Below are positions 58,187 through 64,000 of a stretch of DNA of 64,000 nt, in pieces; positions within the stretch are counted from its first letter, which is position 1; each line of letters begins with the position of its first letter. The notes under the pieces were generated by a model that worked only from the letters and a program-made list of their open reading frames with translations, was not told where the DNA came from and did no database searches. The stretch spans positions 124,001-188,000 of the forward strand of contig NZ_AKIW01000033.1 of NCBI RefSeq assembly GCF_000282635.1, given 5' to 3'. This DNA is from Variovorax sp. CF313 (lineage in GTDB: Bacteria; Pseudomonadota; Gammaproteobacteria; Burkholderiales; Burkholderiaceae_C). The translations under genes and the position numbers were made by a program.

Positions 58187-59392
58187 TCAGCGCACCACGG
58201 CGATCTGCGTGCGCGCACCACCCTTGTAGGTGTACAGCGTCAGGGCGCCGTTCTTGATGTCGCCCTTTTCGTCGAAGGCGATCGGGCCGGTCACGCCCTT
58301 GTATTGTGTCTTGCCGACTTCAGGCAGGTACTTGGCCGGGTCGGACGAGCCGGCCTTGACCATGGCTTCGGCCAGCACGTTGACCGCGTCGTACACGTAC
58401 GGTGCGTAGATCTGCACTTCGACGCCGTTCTTGGTCTTGAACTTGGCCTTGAAGTCTTCCAGCGGCTGCTTGAAGTCGCCGTCCACGCCACCGGCTTCAG
58501 CGCACACCACCATTTCTTCGCCAATCGCATCGCCAGCCAGCTTCGGCAGTTCGCCGGTGCACAGGCCGTCGCCGCCCATGAACTTGACGTTCAGGCCGAG
58601 CTGCTTGACTTGCTTGAGCATCGGGCCGCCGACGGCGTCCATGCCGCCAAAGAACAGCACGTCGGGCTTGGCAGCCTTGAGCTTGGTCAGGATGGCGTTG
58701 AAGTCGGTCGACTTGTCGGTGGTGAACTCGTGGCCCACGATGGTGGCGCCAGCGGCCTTTGCCGACTTCTCGAACTCTTCGGCAACGCCTTGGCCATAGG
58801 CCGTGCGGTCGTCGATCACGGCGATGTTCTTGCCCTTGAGCGTTTCGACCGCGTACTTGCCCAGCGTGCCGCCGAGCTGCGTGTCGTCGGCCACCACGCG
58901 GAACGTGGTCTTGAAGCCTTGGCGCGTGTACTTCGGATTGGTGGCCGAAGGCGAGATCTGCGGAATGCCGGCGTCGCTGTAGAGCTTCGAAGCGGGAATG
59001 GTGGTGCCCGAGTTCAGGTGACCCACCACACCGTTGACCTTCTCGTCGACCAGCTTCTGGGCGACAGCGGTGCCCTGCTTCGGATCGCCAGCGTCGTCTT
59101 CGGCGACCAGTTCGAACTTGGCGACCTTGTCGCCGATCTTGAGGCCCTTTGCATTCAGGTCTTCGATGGCCATCTTGGCGCCGAACTCGTTGTCCTTGCC
59201 GAGGTGGGCAATGGGACCGCTCGTGGGCGCAACGTGGCCGATCTTGACGAGCAGGGTTTCTCCGGCAGGTGCAGCAGCCGGGGCCGCAGCCGTTGGCGCG
59301 GGCGCCGCAGCGGGAGCAGCAGCTTCTTCCTTCTTGCCGCAAGCCACCAGCGTGAGTGCAGCCAGTGCGACCGCAGTCCATTTCAATTGCAT
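58187..59392 (-). CDS. Branched-chain amino acid ABC transporter substrate-binding lipoprotein (LivJ-like)
   Basis: This 401-residue periplasmic binding protein (Peripla_BP_6 type) has a lipobox TLVAC (Cys about 18), an Ala/Pro-rich linker (about 25-48) and the two-lobed fold (VKIGHVAPTSGPIAHLGKDNEFGAKMAIEDLNAKG, GHLNSGTTIPASKLYSDAGIPQISPSATNP). Leucine, isoleucine and valine are likely ligands. No permease or ATPase genes adjoin it, so it must serve a channel encoded elsewhere. Confidence 0.9.
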   Translation of the reverse strand: MQLKWTAVALAALTLVACGKKEEAAAPAAAPAPTAAAPAAAPAGETLLVKIGHVAPTSGPIAHLGKDNEFGAKMAIEDLNAKGLKIGDKVAKFELVAEDDAGDPKQGTAVAQKLVDEKVNGVVGHLNSGTTIPASKLYSDAGIPQISPSATNPKYTRQGFKTTFRVVADDTQLGGTLGKYAVETLKGKNIAVIDDRTAYGQGVAEEFEKSAKAAGATIVGHEFTTDKSTDFNAILTKLKAAKPDVLFFGGMDAVGGPMLKQVKQLGLNVKFMGGDGLCTGELPKLAGDAIGEEMVVCAEAGGVDGDFKQPLEDFKAKFKTKNGVEVQIYAPYVYDAVNVLAEAMVKAGSSDPAKYLPEVGKTQYKGVTGPIAFDEKGDIKNGALTLYTYKGGARTQIAVVR

Positions 59393-59528
59393 GAGAACCT
59401 CCAGAACTTGGATGAAAAGAATAAAAAACCGGTCGTGTGATCCGGGCGCACAGACCTCGCAAGTTTCGCGCCGCGGACCAGCGGCACCCTCACGCCCTTC
59501 CGACCTGCGGCGCAGTTTAGCCGAGGAT

Positions 59529-59924
59529 TCAGGCGCCGGAAGCTGGCGTAGACCCTGTGTTTTCGCTGAGTTCCGCGGCCATTGCCTCGATCACCAACGC
59601 ACGCAGAACGGCTTCGATTTCATTGCGCAAACGCGGCACCATCGCGTCGAGCTGATGCTGAACGGCAGCTGACACGGTGTCGCTCAAACGCTCTTCCAGA
59701 GACAGGTCGACGCGCTGCAACACGCGGTGCAGCAACTGCTCTTCGAGGCTGACGATTTCCGCCTGCGAAAGCTGCACGGCCGGCGGCAATGCCATGACGC
59801 TCGCCGGGTCGGGTTGGAGCGCGGCCGCGGCCTGCGGCTCGGGACTCGCGGGCTCCGCCGGAACCTCGAGCACCGTGGTCAGCGTGGGAACGAACCGAGG
59901 CGGTGTGCGCAGCGTGCTGGCCAT
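59529..59924 (-). CDS. Hypothetical protein downstream of holC
   Basis: This 131-residue protein has a Pro/Ala/Val-rich N-terminal half without fold signature and a helical C-terminal half (about 60-115; LEEQLLHRVLQRVDLSLEERLSDTVSAAVQHQLD, NEIEAVLRALVIEAMAAEL). Its ATG at 59924 lies directly beside the holC stop (59926). It may be a small accessory protein of that transcript; no family recognised. Confidence 0.7.
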   Translation of the reverse strand: MASTLRTPPRFVPTLTTVLEVPAEPASPEPQAAAALQPDPASVMALPPAVQLSQAEIVSLEEQLLHRVLQRVDLSLEERLSDTVSAAVQHQLDAMVPRLRNEIEAVLRALVIEAMAAELSENTGSTPASGA

Positions 59925-59925
59925 G

Positions 59926-60366
59926 TCAGGAACTCTTTGCGAAATCGTGTGGCTGGATGGTGTAGCCACGATCGGCATAGTGGCGCCAGCGCGAACGGCC
60001 GACCTGGCGATCGTTGGCCTCGTCGCTCACGATGTCGATCATGCGTTCATAGCGCTCGAAGCCTGCAGGCACTTCGAGTCCGAGATTCACCAGCATTTCG
60101 CGGTGCGGCAGCGAGGCCGCGTCGGCCCCCTCCGCCGAAAGAACGACGGGCGAACGCGCGACCACATGGGCCGGCGCATCGCCGCGGCAGTGCGCGACGA
60201 AGTCCACCGGCGACAGCTGCCAGAGCGCGGCGTCCATGGCATCGAGCGCAAGCGCATCGCCGACGACCACCACGCGCAGGCCGCGTGCATTCACGGCCTT
60301 GCGAACCAGCCGGCAGGCGTAGTTCAGCTTGTCGGGCGCGTTGTAGTGAAAGCCGATTTCCGTCAC
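59926..60366 (-). CDS. holC: DNA polymerase III chi subunit
   Basis: This 146-residue subunit of the clamp-loader side of the replicase binds single-strand-binding protein through chi-psi. Typical blocks are [22 protein letters not shown] and the C-terminal [29 protein letters not shown]. The GTG start at 60366 overlaps the pepA stop by 4 bases (GTGA), an arrangement common in betaproteobacteria. Confidence 0.9.
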   Translation of the reverse strand: MTEIGFHYNAPDKLNYACRLVRKAVNARGLRVVVVGDALALDAMDAALWQLSPVDFVAHCRGDAPAHVVARSPVVLSAEGADAASLPHREMLVNLGLEVPAGFERYERMIDIVSDEANDRQVGRSRWRHYADRGYTIQPHDFAKSS

Positions 60367-61877
60367 TTCGCCGACCTGGCCTTTTTGGCCGGAGCTGCGG
60401 GGGTTTTGGTTTTGCTGGCCTTGCCCGATCCGTCGCCGCCGTTTGCGCGGGTTGTCAGGTACGACACCAGCAGGCCCACCGGCCGGCCGGTCGAGCCCTT
60501 GGCCGCACCGCTCTTCCAGGCGGTGCCCGCGATGTCCAGGTGCGCCCAGGCGAAGTCGCCGGCAAAGCGCTGCAGGAACTTGGCGGCGGTGATGGCGCCG
60601 CCGGCGCGGCCGGCAATGTTGGCCACGTCGGCAAAGTTGCTCTTGAGGCCTTCGGCATAGTCGTCGTCCAGTGGCAGGCGCCAGCAGCGGTCCTGCGAGG
60701 CCTCGCCGGCAGCTTCGATCGCTGCGGCCAGCGTTTCGTCGCTGGTGAACAGACCGCTGCGCACGCCGCCGAGGGCCACCACGCAGGCGCCCGTCAGGGT
60801 CGCTATGTCGATCACGGCCGCCGGATCGAAGCGCTTGGCGTAGGTCAATGCGTCGCAAAGGATGAGCCGGCCCTCGGCATCGGTGTTGAGTACCTCGATG
60901 GTCTGGCCGCTCATGCTCGTCACCACGTCGCCCGGCTTCACGGCGCGACCGTCGTTCATGTTCTCGCACGAGGGAATGAGGCCGACGACGTTGATGGCGG
61001 GCTGGAGGTCGCCGAGCGCGCGGAAGGTGCCGAGCACACTTGCCGCGCCGCACATGTCGAACTTCATTTCGTCCATTTCGGCCGCGGGCTTGAGCGAGAC
61101 ACCGCCGGTATCGAAGGTGATGCCCTTGCCGACAAGCACCACGGGCGCCTCGTCCTTGGGCGCACCGTGGTAGCGCAGCACGATGAAGCGCAGCGGCTCC
61201 GCCGAACCTTGAGCCACGGCCGCGAAGGCACCCATGCCGAGCTTCTCGACTTCTTTCGGGCCCAGCACTTCGCACTTGATGTTCGGCAGCTTGGCCAGCC
61301 CCTTGGCGACCTCGGCCAGCAGCGTGGGCGTGGCATGGTTGGCCGGCCGGTTGCCCCATTCCTTGGCCAGTTCGATGCCCTGGACAGCGGCGCGGGCGGT
61401 GTCGAAGGCGCCGGTGACGACGGCGGCATCGGCCACGCCGACGATCAGCTGGCGGATGCTGCGGGGCTCGGCCTTCGACTTGGTGGTCGTGTAGACATAG
61501 CTGGCGTCGGCCGCCGCCGTGACGGCGCTCGCTACCGCCGCGCCGTCAGTGGGCTGCGCAAAGACGATGGCCACGCGCTTGGGCCCCTGGGCCTTGACCG
61601 CGTTGACCGCCGCGATCACCCCGCTGCGCACCGAGGCGGGCTTGCCGTCGCCGATGGCGGCGAGCACCACGCGGGACGCGACCACGTCTTCCGGACGGTA
61701 GAGCCCCAGCTGCTTGCCAGCCTTGTCGGGCAGGTCGCCGGCCTTGCGGGCACTGGCGGCGAGCACCGACAACGGGTCTTTGGAGGTGAGCGGAGCGCTG
61801 CCCACGAGCACGATGAGGACGTCGGATTTCTCGGCTGCAGCCTGGGCGACGGTGAGGGTCTTGAGTTGAAAGTCCAT
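60363..61877 (-). CDS. pepA: Leucyl aminopeptidase (M17)
   Basis: This 504-residue dinuclear metallopeptidase removes N-terminal residues from peptides. K251 and D256 lie in [16 protein letters not shown], and the signature NTDAEGRL is at 331-338. It has a Lys/Ala-rich C-terminal tail. An AAAAAGGA-like ribosome-binding site precedes the ATG, which lies only 21 bases from the divergent lptF start. In other species PepA also binds DNA as a regulator. Confidence 0.96.
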   Translation of the reverse strand: MDFQLKTLTVAQAAAEKSDVLIVLVGSAPLTSKDPLSVLAASARKAGDLPDKAGKQLGLYRPEDVVASRVVLAAIGDGKPASVRSGVIAAVNAVKAQGPKRVAIVFAQPTDGAAVASAVTAAADASYVYTTTKSKAEPRSIRQLIVGVADAAVVTGAFDTARAAVQGIELAKEWGNRPANHATPTLLAEVAKGLAKLPNIKCEVLGPKEVEKLGMGAFAAVAQGSAEPLRFIVLRYHGAPKDEAPVVLVGKGITFDTGGVSLKPAAEMDEMKFDMCGAASVLGTFRALGDLQPAINVVGLIPSCENMNDGRAVKPGDVVTSMSGQTIEVLNTDAEGRLILCDALTYAKRFDPAAVIDIATLTGACVVALGGVRSGLFTSDETLAAAIEAAGEASQDRCWRLPLDDDYAEGLKSNFADVANIAGRAGGAITAAKFLQRFAGDFAWAHLDIAGTAWKSGAAKGSTGRPVGLLVSYLTTRANGGDGSGKASKTKTPAAPAKKARSAK

Positions 61878-61898
61878 AATCCTTTTTTTCCTCGAACG

Positions 61899-63020
61899 AT
61901 GTTATTCCATTCTTCCCTACGCAAGGAGCTGTCCCGCAGCTTCGGAGCAACCCTCGTGGTCTTGGTCACCATCGTGATGACCATGATGCTCATCCGCACC
62001 CTGGGGCTCGCGTCCAAGGGCAGTGTGAACCCGCAGGAGGTGTTCCTGGTGATGACTTACACGGTGCTCGGCTACATGCCGACCATCCTGAGCCTGAGCC
62101 TGTTCATCGCCATCGTCGGCACCCTCTCGCGCATGTACCGCGACAGCGAGATGGTGATCTGGTTTTCCAGCGGGCGCGGCCTGATCGACTTCGTCAAGCC
62201 GCTGTTCCGCTTCGCCTGGCCAGTGCTGATCCTGATCGCGGTGATGGCGCTGGTGGGCTGGCCGTGGGCCAACTCGCAGACCATCGGCATGCGCAAGCAG
62301 TACGAGCAGCGCAGCGACATCGAGCGCGTGGCGCCGGGTGAGTTCCGCGAATCCGCAGGCCGGGTGCGCGTGTTCTTCATCGACAAGGAGACGGCTGACA
62401 ACTCCAAGGCCACCAACGTCTTCATCTGGTCGATCGAGCGCAACATGCAGATCACGACCTCGGCGCGCAGCGGCAGCATCGAGAACATCGGCAATTCGCG
62501 CTACCTCTTGCTCAACAACGGACAGCGGCTCGAGCAACCCATTGCCCAGACCGGCCTGAAGATCAGCGAATTCAAGACCTACGGCACCCGGGCAGGCGGC
62601 AACAACGGCCTGACCAACGACGCAACGCCGCCGCGCGCGCGCAACACGCTGTCCCTGCTGACCGATCCGAGCGACCCGAGCCGCGGCGAGCTGGCCTGGC
62701 GCATCGGGATGCTGCTGACGGCCGTCAACTTCGTGCTGCTGGCGCTGAATGTGTCGAGCGCCAACCCGCGCGTCGGCCGCAGCGGCAACCTGCTGCTGGC
62801 GCTGTTCGCTTTCGTCGTCTACTACAACATGCTCAACCTGGGGCAGAGCTGGATCAGTTCAGGCAAATACAGCCTGGGTGGCTTCATGGTGCTGCTGCAT
62901 GGCGGCGTGCTGCTGATCAACCTGGCATGGCTCGGCATACGCCAGAACAACTGGGGACGGCCGGGCAAGCCACGTCCGTCCGCCGCCGCGCTGCCTACAC
63001 CCAAGATCGAACCCACGTGA
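61899..63020 (+). CDS. lptF: LPS export permease LptF
   Basis: This 373-residue inner-membrane protein forms, with LptG and the LptB ATPase, the extractor that moves lipopolysaccharide out of the inner membrane. It has three N-terminal helices (about 15-120), a periplasmic beta-jellyroll (about 125-265) and three C-terminal helices (about 270-350), ending in a Pro-rich tail. The ATG at 61899 ([15 protein letters not shown]) is the family start, although the frame stays open far upstream opposite pepA. It overlaps lptG by 4 bases. Confidence 0.95.
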   Translation: MLFHSSLRKELSRSFGATLVVLVTIVMTMMLIRTLGLASKGSVNPQEVFLVMTYTVLGYMPTILSLSLFIAIVGTLSRMYRDSEMVIWFSSGRGLIDFVKPLFRFAWPVLILIAVMALVGWPWANSQTIGMRKQYEQRSDIERVAPGEFRESAGRVRVFFIDKETADNSKATNVFIWSIERNMQITTSARSGSIENIGNSRYLLLNNGQRLEQPIAQTGLKISEFKTYGTRAGGNNGLTNDATPPRARNTLSLLTDPSDPSRGELAWRIGMLLTAVNFVLLALNVSSANPRVGRSGNLLLALFAFVVYYNMLNLGQSWISSGKYSLGGFMVLLHGGVLLINLAWLGIRQNNWGRPGKPRPSAAALPTPKIEPT

Positions 63021-64000
63021 AAACGATAAGACGCCTGATCTACGTGGAGGTGCTGAAGGCCGTGGCGTTCGTGACGCTCGGCTTTCTGAGCCTCTTTTTC
63101 TTCTTCGACTTCGTCGATGAACTGCAATCCATCGGCAAGCCGGACAGCCTCAACTACGGGCCGGCGCAGGCGCTGGTCTACGTGACGCTGCTGATTCCGA
63201 GCCACCTCTACGAACTGCTGCCGATCACGGTGCTGATCGGCTCCATCTTCGTGATGGCCCGGCTGGCGCAGAGCTCCGAATACACGATCCTGCGCACCAG
63301 CGGCCTGGGGCCCTGGCGTGCGCTGCGCACCCTGCTGCTGCTGGGCATCGGTTTCGTCATGCTGACCTTTGCCATCGGCGACTATGTCGCACCGGCGTCG
63401 GAGCGCACGGGCCAGCTGCTCAAGGCCAAATACCAGGGCGTCTATTCCCTGGCCGGCAACACGGGCGCTTGGCTCAAGGAAAAACGGGGCAATGTGTCGT
63501 TCGCAGTGAACGTGCTGTCGATCGACCGCAAGGGCACGCTGAAGAGCCCGCGCATCTTCGAGTTCGATGACAACGGCTACATCAGCACCCAGATCGTCGC
63601 GAGCTCGGCCCGCATCGACAACGGACACTGGATGCTCACCGACGTCGAAGAGCAGAAGTACGACACGCGCAGCTCGGCCGACCAGGCCCGCATTGCCACG
63701 ACCAAGATTCCGCAGCTGAACTGGCCCACCACGCTGACCGCCGAAATGGTGTCGGTCGCGCTCCTGCGCCCCGACCGCATGGGCACGATCGACCTGTTCG
63801 ACTACATCCGCCACCTCGACGCCAACGGCCAGACCGCGCAGCGCTACGAGATCGAGTTCTGGCGCAAGGTGTTCTATCCGCTCTCGTGCCTGGTGATGGT
63901 GGTGCTCGCCCTGCCCTTCGCCTATCTGCACTTCCGCCAGGCCGGCATCACCACCTACGTGTTCGGCGGCGTGATGATCGGCATCAGCTTCTTCCTGCTG
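63017..64000 (+). CDS. lptG: LPS export permease LptG (3' truncated by window edge)
   Basis: The GTG at 63017 overlaps the lptF stop (GTGA) and opens a frame that runs to the window end, 328 codons. It has N-terminal helices from [23 protein letters not shown], family blocks SLFFFFDFVDELQ and LPITVLIGSI, a periplasmic jellyroll and a first C-terminal helix (LSCLVMVVLALPFAYL, FGGVMIGISFFLL). About 30-40 residues should follow outside the window. It is the partner of LptF. Confidence 0.94.
   Translation, partial: MKTIRRLIYVEVLKAVAFVTLGFLSLFFFFDFVDELQSIGKPDSLNYGPAQALVYVTLLIPSHLYELLPITVLIGSIFVMARLAQSSEYTILRTSGLGPWRALRTLLLLGIGFVMLTFAIGDYVAPASERTGQLLKAKYQGVYSLAGNTGAWLKEKRGNVSFAVNVLSIDRKGTLKSPRIFEFDDNGYISTQIVASSARIDNGHWMLTDVEEQKYDTRSSADQARIATTKIPQLNWPTTLTAEMVSVALLRPDRMGTIDLFDYIRHLDANGQTAQRYEIEFWRKVFYPLSCLVMVVLALPFAYLHFRQAGITTYVFGGVMIGISFFLL

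Noticed and set aside
59727-61898. Long open frame running in front of lptF on the plus strand, joined in frame to it
   Set aside because: It lies opposite pepA and holC, has Arg/Gly-rich shadow composition, and no family signal until the LptF start at 61899.

Overview
The window is about 64 kb of GC-rich chromosome whose gene content suggests a Burkholderiales betaproteobacterium of the Comamonadaceae, most like Variovorax. That is an inference from gene order and protein character: rimP-nusA-infB-rbfA-truB-typA, guaBA, ratA-rnfH beside smpB, holC-pepA beside lptFG, a NagAaGHAb-type salicylate hydroxylase, a rich set of two-component proteins and ABC uptake systems. There is no plasmid backbone, prophage or CRISPR array. 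The only mobile-element trace is a deleted IS5-family copy at about 27.95-28.41 kb.

Region 1 (1-4655) is a compact plus-strand signalling operon: the end of a hybrid histidine kinase with three receivers, CheR, a receiver-less CheB, a receiver-kinase hybrid and a single-domain response regulator. No chemoreceptor or CheA/CheW is visible. Region 2 (4681-13338) is a sugar-acid catabolic locus. A FadR-type GntR regulator has two palindromic operators in front of it. Behind it come two paralogous periplasmic binding proteins, a zinc polyol/L-idonate-type dehydrogenase, an amino-acid-type ABC transporter, a ManD-type mannonate dehydratase and a mannitol/fructuronate oxidoreductase. The three enzymes fit L-gulonate or L-idonate -> D-fructuronate -> D-mannonate -> 2-keto-3-deoxygluconate.

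Region 3 (13361-23725) is mixed: a class III cyclase with an FHA domain, small unknown proteins, LdcA overlapping a TadA-dehalogenase-like fusion, a PaiB-like protein, an exported haem-binding-like protein with an ankyrin protein, a DctS/DctR-like two-component pair, a DUF72 protein and a RidA protein. Region 4 (23812-27938) is a salicylate 5-hydroxylase-type operon with a divergent NahR/NagR-like regulator, followed by the IS5 remnant.

Region 5 (28449-44406) is mostly housekeeping: guaA and guaB separated by a Phd/VapC-type toxin-antitoxin pair, DUF4124, rnfH-ratA, smpB, a lipoprotein, a DMT transporter and the rimP-to-typA translation operon. Region 6 (44463-51279) is an MFS gene plus a yejABEF-type peptide importer. 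Region 7 (51317-64000) holds fabI, a probable exported ATP-dependent DNA ligase, an arginine/lysine/ornithine decarboxylase, an NfeD-paraslipin pair, tRNA-Ser(GGA), a coiled-coil protein, a lone receiver protein, a branched-chain amino acid binding lipoprotein, holC-pepA, and divergent lptF-lptG. The last gene runs off the right edge.

Most adjacent same-strand genes overlap by 1-4 bases (ATGA, GTGA or TGATG), so start codons were often chosen by that coupling and by where family homology begins. Function calls rest on remembered family motifs only; no database search was run.
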